DNA of 64,000 nt, from assembly GCA_014323675.1 (NCBI GenBank), contig JACONN010000002.1, forward strand, positions 1,178,001-1,242,000. Reading direction: 5' to 3'. A program made the position numbers and the translations under genes. Positions 27,833 through 35,178 of this stretch are shown here, piece by piece. Origin of the DNA: Hormoscilla sp. GM7CHS1pb (GTDB lineage Bacteria; Cyanobacteriota; Cyanobacteriia; Cyanobacteriales; Desertifilaceae). Below the pieces are notes generated by a model. That model was not told the origin of the DNA and made no database searches. It saw nothing but the letters and a program-made list of their open reading frames with translations. The first letter of the stretch is position 1. Each line of letters begins with the position of its first letter.

Positions 27833-27850
27833 TGAACTCTCTGTATTATA
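27833..27850 (-). promoter_or_regulatory. Putative hisH -10 element next to intron 2
   Basis: Minus strand TATAAT at 27850-27845, 12 bases before the intron 2 5' end. A start site at ~27838 would put the intron within the first few nucleotides of the transcript. No good -35 is visible. The divergent peptidase gene starts at 27879, so the spacer is shared. Confidence 0.4.
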
Positions 27851-27878
27851 ATATTTTCATCCTTAACCCCATATCCCC

Positions 27879-28403
27879 ATGACCCGCAAAATCCTGCTCA
27901 CCTCCTTTGACACCTGGTTGCCCCATCACAAATCTAATGCTTCTGACGATCTCTTAATCGAAGTTGCTAAACTAGATGATATCCCCTATGAGTTGAACCT
28001 ATTACGGCAGTTGCCAGTGGATATTCGAGCAGCAAGCGATCGGGTGCTGGCCCAGATCGACCAGTTGCAACCGGATGCGATCGTCTGTTGCGGGATGGCC
28101 GAGGGTCGCACTTCCCTCAGCTTGGAATCAAACGCTAGGCGAGAGACGGTGCTGAAAACGCCCATAAATCTGGATAAATTGTTAGTAGGTTTAGATGACG
28201 TACAAATCAGTCACGATGCCGGGAGATTTGTCTGCGAAGGACTTTATTACTCGGTTTTGCAGGCGATCGCCGAAAATAATATATCCAGCAATTGTCTTTT
28301 TGTCCACGTTCCTCTCCTGACTCCAGATAATTCAGTGCAAATGCAGTCCGAGGTATTACAAATTATTCAAAGAATGGGAACCATGCGATCGGACCGTTCG
28401 TAG
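27879..28403 (+). CDS. Pyroglutamyl peptidase I family protein (peptidase C15)
   Basis: 174 residues; cleaves N-terminal pyroglutamate in characterised members. Catalytic triad positions are present: Glu75 in VCCGMAEGR, Cys119 in DAGRFVCEGLYY, His143 in CLFVHVPLL. The N-terminal ILLTSFDTWLPHHKSNASDD matches the family start. Slightly shorter than typical bacterial enzymes (~200-215). Divergent from hisH. Confidence 0.9.
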   Translation: MTRKILLTSFDTWLPHHKSNASDDLLIEVAKLDDIPYELNLLRQLPVDIRAASDRVLAQIDQLQPDAIVCCGMAEGRTSLSLESNARRETVLKTPINLDKLLVGLDDVQISHDAGRFVCEGLYYSVLQAIAENNISSNCLFVHVPLLTPDNSVQMQSEVLQIIQRMGTMRSDRS

Positions 28404-28463
28404 GCCCGATCGCGCCACGGGATAAGGAAACGCTAAAGTGTTTACTACGAACCAGGAGGGAAA

Positions 28464-28691
28464 ATGAACCAAGACGAAGAAGACAAGACAATTTACAATG
28501 TTGTTGTCAATCATGAAGAGCAGTATTCCATATGGCCAGCAGATAAGGAAAATGCTCTAGGCTGGCGTTCGGTTGGCAAAAGTGGTACAAAAGCAGAATG
28601 CTTGAGCTACATTAAGGAAGTGTGGACTGACATGCGACCCCTCAGCCTCCGGAAGCAGATGGAGCAAGCGGCAGCTAGCAAGAACGAATAG
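28464..28691 (+). CDS. MbtH family protein
   Basis: 75 residues behind a strong AGGAGG site. MbtH signature: [48 protein letters not shown]. MbtH proteins bind and activate adenylation domains of nonribosomal peptide synthetases. No NRPS gene is in the window; the thioesterase 380 bp downstream is the only other NRPS-type accessory gene. It may therefore act in trans on a synthetase elsewhere. Confidence 0.95.
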   Translation: MNQDEEDKTIYNVVVNHEEQYSIWPADKENALGWRSVGKSGTKAECLSYIKEVWTDMRPLSLRKQMEQAAASKNE

Positions 28692-29073
28692 ATACCCCGC
28701 AACGCGATATCCTTACACTCTCGTTCCCACAGCTCTGCCTGAAAACGTGCGGTTAAATATGTCATTGCGATTTTTCGCAATGACAATTTTTTTGCGGAAG
28801 CAGAAGAGGCTTTCTACAAAGCTATCCAACTAGCACCGCAACTCCCCGATCGCGTAGTGTGCGCGCAGCGCATTCTGCATGCTATATTATCGGGCTTGCT
28901 GTTCGAGTTGTACCCAAGAGGCCCAAAAGGCTCTGCGTCAGTTGAAATATCTGTCAACATGATAATAAAATAGGATCTCGAAACTTGACTATTTGATAAT
29001 TTACTGGTATGGTTAGAGGAGTGGAAACCCATTCCCGCTGCATGCCGATGTCCAAGTATAGCTGATTAATTGC
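28692..29073. other. Interval with hairpins and a TPR relic
   Basis: TGTCATTGCGA-TTTT-TCGCAATGACA hairpin at about 28762-28784. A short coding-like stretch near 28787-28850 (AEAEEAFYKAIQLAPQLPD) looks like a leftover TPR unit. No complete gene. Confidence 0.45.
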
Positions 29074-29859
29074 ATGATGACAAGCAGGCCAAGCAAAAAC
29101 CCCTGGATTAAATACCTCAAGCCTAATCCCAAGGCCCAGCTGCGGCTGTTCTGCTTCCCCTACGCTGGTGGCAGTGCGGGGGTGTTCCGTTCCTGGCCGG
29201 ATAGTCTACCACCGACCGTGGAGGTTTGTGCTGTGGAACTTCCCGGACGGGGAACTCGGATCAAGGACGCGCCTTTCACCAGGATGGAACCTCTGGTAGA
29301 GGCGATCGCTCTTGCCTTGCTGCCAGAGTTGGACAAACCCTTTGCTTTCTTCGGTCATAGCATGGGCGCACTGGTGAGCTTTGAATTGGCCCGTCTACTG
29401 CGGCGTTCCCAGGCGGGAGCCAGGGAACGAGGAGATCGCCAGCTGTCGCACCTGTCGATCTCCGGTCGCAGCGCCCCGCAAATTCCCGATCCAGAACCGC
29501 CCATCCACGCCCTACCAGAAGCTGAATTTGTAGAAAAACTGCGTTGTTACAACGGTACTCCCTCAGAGGTGTTAGCAAATCCAGAACTGATGCAACTGTT
29601 TCTCCCCATTTTGCGGGCAGACTTTGAGCTGATTGAAACCTATGTTTACAAAAATGAGCCTGCTTTTGATTTTCCCATCACTGCTTTTGGTGGCTTGTCA
29701 GATTTCAAGGCCAGTCGTGAGGATCTGTCAGCTTGGGATCGTCATACGACTGCTGCTTTCGATCTGCGAATGCTTCCAGGCGATCATTTCTTTCTCCACT
29801 CAAATGAAGCACTTTTACTTCAGTCCATAACTCGACAGCTACAACAGGTTCGATCTTAA
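29074..29859 (+). CDS. Type II thioesterase (alpha/beta hydrolase), carries an in-frame repeat insertion
   Basis: 261 residues. It removes stalled or mis-primed acyl groups from carrier proteins of NRPS/PKS lines. RLFCFPYAGGSAGVFRSW and ELPGRGTR at the N-terminus; nucleophile Ser96 in GHSMGAL; Asp in FGGLSDFKAS; His in PGDHFFLH. Between LARLLRR and HLSISGRSAP, about nine residues more than usual (SQAGARERGDRQL) are encoded by a dispersed hairpin (GTTCCCAGGCGGGAGCCAGG-GAACGA, 29405-29430). The frame survives. Start 29074 or 29077. The nearby MbtH gene suggests a shared pathway. Confidence 0.92.
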   Translation: MMTSRPSKNPWIKYLKPNPKAQLRLFCFPYAGGSAGVFRSWPDSLPPTVEVCAVELPGRGTRIKDAPFTRMEPLVEAIALALLPELDKPFAFFGHSMGALVSFELARLLRRSQAGARERGDRQLSHLSISGRSAPQIPDPEPPIHALPEAEFVEKLRCYNGTPSEVLANPELMQLFLPILRADFELIETYVYKNEPAFDFPITAFGGLSDFKASREDLSAWDRHTTAAFDLRMLPGDHFFLHSNEALLLQSITRQLQQVRS

Positions 29860-30584
29860 ACAGTTTCTGCTAAAGCCTTCTGGGCGAGTTTGGTGACATA
29901 GACTGTTACGGCAACTGTGGCGATCGAACCAATAATATTGATCGCCCACTTCAGGGCTTCTGCTTGGGGACTGAGAGTAACCTCTGTCCCGATCTTGGCG
30001 ATATCGCCCACTAAAGCACCCAGATAAACATACATCACTGTTCCTGGAATCATGCCAACGGAACCCAAGATATAGTCTTTTAAGGAAAGCTGCATGACGC
30101 CAAAGGCATAATTCAACAGGTTGAATGGCAATATGGGACAAAGGCGCGTTAAAAATACTATCTTAAATCCTGACCTGGCAACTGCTAGATCGATCGCCTT
30201 CAACTGAGGGTGCGCCTCCAGCTGCTTGCACGCCCAACCGCGAGATAAATATCGTCCGATCGAGAATGCAACTATCGCACCCGAGGTAGCGGCGATCGAG
30301 ACGTAGATCGAGCCCCAAATTACCCCAAATATGACACCACCTCCTAGGGTGAGCAGCGCTCCTGGTATGAATAGTACAGTAGCCAGGTTATAAATAATAA
30401 TAAAAGCTACTGGTCCAATAGGACCAAGACTGTCTATCCAGGCTAAGGCCCTCCTTAATAGTTCTTGCACCTGGAACTCTTTCGCTACAATAATTACTAT
30501 CGCCACTAAGATAGCAGTTAGGCAATAACTCACAATTCGTCTGATTTGGCGACTCGATCGCCCTTTTTTCCGTTGATTGAACAT
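29856..30584 (-). CDS. TVP38/TMEM64 (VTT domain) membrane protein
   Basis: 242 residues with a basic N-terminus (NQRKKGRSSRQIRR) and about five or six membrane segments. VTT signature: LYNLATVLFIPGALLTLGGG, then GAIVAFSIGRYLSRGWA, LTRLCPILPFNLLNYAFG and GMIPGTVMYVYLG. VTT/DedA proteins are implicated in lipid scrambling and membrane homeostasis; the exact role here is unknown. Convergent with the thioesterase, overlapping its stop by 4 bases. Confidence 0.9.
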   Translation of the reverse strand: MFNQRKKGRSSRQIRRIVSYCLTAILVAIVIIVAKEFQVQELLRRALAWIDSLGPIGPVAFIIIYNLATVLFIPGALLTLGGGVIFGVIWGSIYVSIAATSGAIVAFSIGRYLSRGWACKQLEAHPQLKAIDLAVARSGFKIVFLTRLCPILPFNLLNYAFGVMQLSLKDYILGSVGMIPGTVMYVYLGALVGDIAKIGTEVTLSPQAEALKWAINIIGSIATVAVTVYVTKLAQKALAETV

Positions 30585-30653
30585 CTCACTTGCTCTTTAC
30601 TTGTTATTTTATTTTCGATGATACAATCAACCTGTGAGGCGAGAGTGAGTTAA

Positions 30654-31055
30654 TTATGAGTTGTAGCTGAGATTGTTATCCTGGCTGAAATTGGGATAAG
30701 CAATAACTTGGCTTTGATTCATCTGACTCGTCCGTTGCAAAGCAGACTGGAGTAAATTTATTGCCAAGCCTGGCAACATCTGAGACTCGGTAATTCGCTG
30801 GCTGCCATTGTTCTGGATGGCAAAAGCAATAATTTGCACGTTCTGCACGTCAGCGATCCAGTATTCTTTTACCCTTCAATCTTCATACAACAGTCGCTTT
30901 TCTCCCTTGTCATCAGGCGGTGACATTTCAATCCTCCATTTTATGTTGTGATAGTAACACTTGGCTTTTTGATAGGCAGGGTCAGCAATTTCCTGAATAT
31001 ATTCATCCCAAGTGGCTCTCACCCAGGTATCAGTTGGCAGTTTTGTCTTTAGCAT
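30654..31055 (-). pseudogene. Uma2 endonuclease remnant with internal deletion
   Basis: Minus strand: MLKTKLPTDTWVRATWDEYI then QEIADPAYQKAKCYYH and WRIEMSPP, which is the Uma2 N-terminus. It jumps directly to DDKGEKRLLYED, TGA, RVKEYWIADVQNVQIIAFAI and ITESQMLPGLAINLLQ, the C-terminus. The catalytic core between is missing and one in-frame TGA follows. Related to the remnant at 18985-19325. Confidence 0.8.
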
Positions 31056-31275
31056 GATTTCCTCTATCTAGCAGTATGCCGTTCGTAGTAAGCACTTTAG
31101 TGCTTCCCAGGCGCGAAAGCGTCTAGGATCCCGTAGCCCTCTAACCAGGTTTTTCCTATACGCAGTGCCGCACAGACAGGCTACCGGTCCTGCGCGTGCT
31201 CGCGACACGCTGACGCTGTCGCGCTAAAAACCTGGTTTCTTGATTCGTTTCTTAATTCAAGCAGATCGAGCTCCC

Positions 31276-31797
31276 TTACTGTCGGCCTCCGAATTTCCAG
31301 TCGTTCCCACCTGGTAACTGACTCAGATATTCATTAATTATATCAGGTAAGTCCTGTGCTTCATGTTCGTAGATGAGATCCAACAACTCCTTTGCTGTTT
31401 CCAGAATATCTGGTGTCTTTACCAATTCCTGCAATTGAAAGGGACTGTAAGCACCGTCGCACAGTTCCACACTCGCTGTCGAAACCGCCCTTTTCATTGA
31501 CTCTGCTAATGGGGTTTCCCAACTATCTTGCTTAATATAGTAAGCTTTTTTATTCTCCTGGAGATTCAAATCCTGAATTTCCATCAGTGAATCTCTAATA
31601 GACGCGGCCCATGAATTAGTCATGCGTTGCTCTATTTGGTTTTTAACCAGATGAATCAGCATCCTGATTAAAAATGATTTAATGTTCCGCAAAATTAATT
31701 TTCTACTCATTCCTTCCAGTTCATCCACAATGGCCAAAGCATCTTGATAGCGCCCTTGCAGGATACTGATTCTTAAATCTACTAGCTCTTGACTCAT
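31276..31797 (-). CDS. DUF29 family protein
   Basis: 173 residues from MSQELVDLRISILQGRYQDA, chosen because GGGAG precedes it by eight bases; an in-frame ATG lies 24 bases upstream. DUF29 features: ALAIVDELEGMSRKLILRNI, LIRMLIHLVKNQIEQRMTNS, then SWAASIRDSLMEIQ. The family is common in cyanobacteria and its function is unknown. The C-terminal ~50 residues (LQELVKTPDILETAKELLDL) are helical. A paralogue is at 33994-34419. Confidence 0.78.
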   Translation of the reverse strand: MSQELVDLRISILQGRYQDALAIVDELEGMSRKLILRNIKSFLIRMLIHLVKNQIEQRMTNSWAASIRDSLMEIQDLNLQENKKAYYIKQDSWETPLAESMKRAVSTASVELCDGAYSPFQLQELVKTPDILETAKELLDLIYEHEAQDLPDIINEYLSQLPGGNDWKFGGRQ

Positions 31798-32277
31798 TGA
31801 TTTGCTCCCAGTGCTTCTCACTTTTGCTATGCTACCACCCCCTCACCCTTTAGGGTGGGGCTAGACAAACAAAGCCCACACTCCTATCGTTTACCGATCC
31901 ACCCACCCATGTCGTTGCCTGCTGGCGAACGACCGGGTGGGTGAAGAGGAAACTTCGCGTCCGGAGACACCCACCCATGTCGTGCGCGGGAGCGACACGA
32001 CCGGGTGGGTGCTCCTGGACGCGACCCCCTCCTCGCAGCGGAAGGGGCGCTCTGCGTGCAGGGGCTAGATTACTTGCATCGAGATGCTCCCCTTTAGCGC
32101 TTACTACGAACTATCTTATCACTCTCAACATTGGTTTGACAACCCCGGTAAGCGCTTTAGCGCTTACTACGAACTACATGATAAAGAAAAGCTAAAGAAA
32201 AACTACCCTACAATCTTGCTTCTGGAATAATGGAACCAAGATAAGTCGGAATGTAGGCTTCCAAACCCGGTAAGTTA
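31798..32277. other. Repeat-rich intergenic region
   Basis: Two copies of a long hairpin CACCCACCCATGTCGT...ACGACCGGGTGGGTG at about 31898-31942 and 31968-32011, a CACCCTTTAGGGTG palindrome, and AAGCGCTTTAGCGCTTACTA-CGAACT units near 32095 and 32151. No gene supported. Confidence 0.7.
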
Positions 32278-32419
32278 GGGTGTGTCATTGCGAGGGGGGA
32301 TATAACTCTGGTATGCGATCGCGATCGCCCCCCCTCGCAATGACATATTGGCGGTGAAGTTCAACCGGTGAAATCGTCAGATATGATCTTTTCTTTACCA
32401 ACGGGTTTTGACCACACCC
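32278..32419. mobile_element. 142-bp miniature element, same family as 20807 and 50145
   Basis: Left GGGTGTGTCATTGCGAGG; right ..AACGGGTTTTGACCACACCC. Flanked by GGTAAGTTA at 32269-32277 and 32420-32428. Its right half (AATGACATATTGGCGG, TCAACCGGTGAAAT) is homologous to the right end of the 1235-bp element. Confidence 0.88.
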
Positions 32420-32456
32420 GGTAAGTTAAGAGTTACCGGGTTTCTAAACATGCATG

Positions 32457-33065
32457 TCAATCTCGCCTGATGCTTTCGGGAACTCCCAGGGGCGAGAGAT
32501 TCCCGATCGCCCTTAAATTCTGGCAGCGGATCAGTTCGATAAAATTCAAACTCGGTCGTCCTTCTATTTTAGCAACAGACTCGATCGCGCCCAAGAGATG
32601 TCTGGCCGATTCAGTTTCATTGTAACCCCGGCGTCCGGCCACGCGAAGGGCCATTTCATCTGCTTCTAATTGGGATTGACTGCGGCGGTTCATCCGCCAA
32701 ACTTGACTGGATGCGATCGCGGTCAGTCCCCCAGCGACGACTATGCCCACGGCATCAGCTTGCAGGAGTTCGATCGCAGTGCCCGCAACTCCCAGGGCCA
32801 CCAAACCTTGATAAATATCCGGTTTCAGGTAAACTACATTACCAAGCCAGCTAACAGTGCGCAACAGCAACAAATCTCGTTGGGGTCGTGACATTTGCTG
32901 CCACAGATCGAAATTAATGTAAATAGGTCGAGATCGATGCCAAGGTAGGGGAAATTTGCAATCAATTACCAATGGTTGTTCCGGTTTGCTGACAATTTTG
33001 CTCATCATTCTACCGGAGGCAGGCATCAGGTCTAACAGGTGGCTAATTTCTCGATCGGGATTCAT
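32457..33065 (-). CDS. DUF3318 family protein
   Basis: 202 residues. Cyanobacterial DUF3318 pattern: ISHLLDLMPASGRMMSKIVS, PLPWHRSRPIYINFDLWQQM, SRPQRDLLLLRTVSWLGN. A central hydrophobic stretch (AVGIVVAGGLTAIASSQVW) may be one membrane segment. The QLEADEMALRVAGRRGYNE segment resembles M48-type context but no HExxH is present. Function unknown. Confidence 0.85.
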   Translation of the reverse strand: MNPDREISHLLDLMPASGRMMSKIVSKPEQPLVIDCKFPLPWHRSRPIYINFDLWQQMSRPQRDLLLLRTVSWLGNVVYLKPDIYQGLVALGVAGTAIELLQADAVGIVVAGGLTAIASSQVWRMNRRSQSQLEADEMALRVAGRRGYNETESARHLLGAIESVAKIEGRPSLNFIELIRCQNLRAIGNLSPLGVPESIRRD

Positions 33066-33146
33066 ATTAGTTGTTGTTTGTTACTTGTATAACCGTTCTC
33101 TCGTCCACCGAAGGCTCTGCCTCCGGTGGGTCTTCCGTATTCGCTG

Positions 33147-33262
33147 CTAAAACATAGATGGAGAAATATGGAAAAAATCTGCTAACTCTTGGGTTATATT
33201 GTCCGCGAGTTGGCGATCGCCATTCAACAGTTCCCAAACTGTAGATTCATTGCCGAAAAACT
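33147..33262 (-). pseudogene. HigA-type antitoxin remnant
   Basis: Minus strand FGNESTVWELLNGDRQLADN then ITQELADFFHISPSMF and stop. This is the C-terminal part of an XRE helix-turn-helix antitoxin of the HigA type. The upstream half is not recognisable. Confidence 0.6.
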
Positions 33263-33486
33263 GTTATGATTTTTCAAACCATTCGCCATTTTTCCAGTTC
33301 TCCTTAATAAAATGTTATTAGTCGGTTTTAACCGACTTTAGCTATTAGCCGGGGGTTTTAACGGCGGGATGACAGCGAAGTTGTGAATTTTAATTAACAT
33401 AACATACCAAGCTGATTTTGTCAATACGGATAGGAAAAGCGATCGCGGACTTGACAAGGATAGCTATGGGATGCTACGATATAAAA

Positions 33487-33713
33487 ATGACAACTTGGAA
33501 CAATAAAATGTCCCAACCAATAAGTTACAGCATTTCTGTTTAAGATCGAGATATTGTTGTGAGGTTTAATCGAGAGGCGATCGATATGGATGCCTTGACT
33601 AGATTTTTGGATAATTGGAAGTTAGATGCGATCTGAAAGCAAATTGACAGCAAGTGGCCGCACTTGTTGAAGAAAGAAACCAGGATGTTTGGAAGGAGAT
33701 TGAGCATAAATAA
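33487..33713 (+). pseudogene. Decayed small conserved protein
   Basis: From ATG 33487: MTTWNNKMSQPISYSISV, TAA, DRDIVVRFNREAIDMDALTR then FLDNWKLDAI, TGA, and after a one-base shift QQVAALVEERNQDVWKEIEH. It matches in my memory a small cyanobacterial protein family ending in KE.EHK-type tails. Two stops and one shift make it non-functional. Confidence 0.65.
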
Positions 33714-33773
33714 TTAGTAGAATAAATCGGGATGAGTTAATTCGGATTATTTCGGCAAGGAAGAGGACTAAAT

Positions 33774-33962
33774 ATGAGCAAGGAATCTATTTCGAGCAAA
33801 TCTCAAACTGATTGGCAACGTATTGATAAAATGGACGATCGGGATATAGATTTATCCGAAGGTCCAGAAGTGACGGCCCAAATGTTCGATCGGCGGTCAG
33901 ACTGTCAGCAAAAAAAAGCAGAATGGTTTGAGTCTAAAGGGGAGACACGGGGCAAGTTTTGA
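33774..33962 (+). CDS. BrnA-like antitoxin, internally deleted
   Basis: 62 residues. The start (SQTDWQRIDKMDDRDIDLSE then GPEVTAQMFDR) fits the DW.R...M.D.DID..EIP pattern of BrnA-type antitoxins. The expected LRVD..VLEWFKS region is shortened to KKAEWFESKGETRGKF. A GGAAGAGG site precedes the ATG. Probably a relic. It stops 31 bp before the DUF29 gene. Confidence 0.5.
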   Translation: MSKESISSKSQTDWQRIDKMDDRDIDLSEGPEVTAQMFDRRSDCQQKKAEWFESKGETRGKF

Positions 33963-33993
33963 GTATAATATAAGTACAGATTTGGTACTGACT

Positions 33994-34419
33994 ATGGAAG
34001 AGTTACTGGAACTCAAAGACCTACTGATAAAAGGTGATATCAAAGGGGCCCTGGCGATCGCAGAAGAACTAGAAGAGATGAGTCGTGACGATAAAATTAC
34101 CGCCATTGGCAGTTATGCCGTGATTCTGCTGTTACATTTGATTAAGCAGCAAGTTGAAAATCGCACAACTCGTTCTTGGGATTTGTCCATCAGAAACTCA
34201 GCAAGGGCTATTCAGAGAAAGAATAAGCGTCGCAAGGCAGGAGGCTATTACTTGAAACCAGAAGAGTTGCGCTTAACTCTAGAAGAAGTTTACGAAGATG
34301 CCCTAGATAAGGCTTCTCTGGAGGTGGCGTCAGGTCGCTACGATGCCGATGACTTGGCAGAGATGGTAAACATTGAAGTTGTGATGAGTCAAGCAATGGC
34401 TTTGATTTCGCCGACATAA
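33994..34419 (+). CDS. DUF29 family protein (second copy)
   Basis: 141 residues from MEELLELKDLLIKGDIKGAL. Same layout as 31276-31797: ALAIAEELEEMSRDDKITAI, VILLLHLIKQQVENRTTRSW, DLSIRNSARAIQRKNKRR. Shorter at the C-terminus. Function unknown. It sits beside an antitoxin relic and a decayed gene, in a tract of accessory remnants. Confidence 0.75.
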   Translation: MEELLELKDLLIKGDIKGALAIAEELEEMSRDDKITAIGSYAVILLLHLIKQQVENRTTRSWDLSIRNSARAIQRKNKRRKAGGYYLKPEELRLTLEEVYEDALDKASLEVASGRYDADDLAEMVNIEVVMSQAMALISPT

Positions 34420-34472
34420 TAATACCCGATCGCTCTTTTTTCATGGCATGGCAGTTACAAATGATTGCCTTG

Positions 34473-34916
34473 CTACAAAATCGTCAAATATGTTTCTGTT
34501 GGACTGATGGGCAATGGTTTCAAGGTTTGATTTTGCAAGTCTATTTCTAAACCCAAAGATTCTAAAGGAATTACTCCCAAAAGCGCATCTCCACTTTCAG
34601 GCAACTCCAAGCACTCAAATGTTCCTTCTCGCCCAAACATGGATATGGTTGCATCTCGAAAAACTCGGGCTTTGCCAATGCCCATTGCTGTTGCTACGTC
34701 TACTTCTTTCAGGAGTTTCAGTCCTAATTGGGCGATCGCGTCCTGTGGCAAGCACAAGGTAGTTGCTCCCGTGTCTACCAAGACATTATTGAGGATTATC
34801 GACCGGATTTGGTCTGGTGAAATATTGCCATCTTCTGCCCGAATTTGGTCGGCGCGATTAATGAGCGTCAAACTGGTGAAAACTTTTCCCATTTCCTTGT
34901 TGCTTTGATTGGGCAT
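34473..34916 (-). CDS. Retroviral-type aspartyl protease family protein
   Basis: 147 residues with the clan AA active-site motif LVDTGATTLCLP (Asp-Thr-Gly) at about residues 46-57, then GLKLLKEVDVATAMGIGKAR and a second half ending ALLGVIPLESLGLEIDLQNQ. Such single-lobe proteases act as homodimers; many in cyanobacteria are uncharacterised and may not be proteolytic. The start follows a moderate GGAGG-type site. Confidence 0.85.
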   Translation of the reverse strand: MPNQSNKEMGKVFTSLTLINRADQIRAEDGNISPDQIRSIILNNVLVDTGATTLCLPQDAIAQLGLKLLKEVDVATAMGIGKARVFRDATISMFGREGTFECLELPESGDALLGVIPLESLGLEIDLQNQTLKPLPISPTETYLTIL

Positions 34917-34949
34917 ATTTGCCTCCTATTTAAGAGTCGGAGCTATTAC

Positions 34950-35178
34950 CTCCATTTATGATAACGTGAGTTCATGCATCATTCTCGATTAGGCTGATGA
35001 CCCCCAGGCGCTTCAAAGCGCCGCGTTACCAGGCAGAGCCAGGTTTAGAGGCGCCAAGTCGGTTGAAAACCGACTGAAAACCTAATTGAAAAAGTGTTTA
35101 GTCCACTAAAGTGGACTTGAGCTATTAGCCGTGGGTTTTAACCCACGGCGGGCTATGAGACTGACTTGCTGCTGCTGT
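34950..35178. repeat. Dispersed hairpins between genes
   Basis: AGTCGGTTGAAAACCGACT (35058-35076), AGTCCACTAAAGTGGACT (35100-35117) and GCCGTGGGTTTTAACCCACG-GCGGGCT (about 35128-35155) follow one another. Related strings occur at 7262, 8681, 9787 and 33319. Confidence 0.75.
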
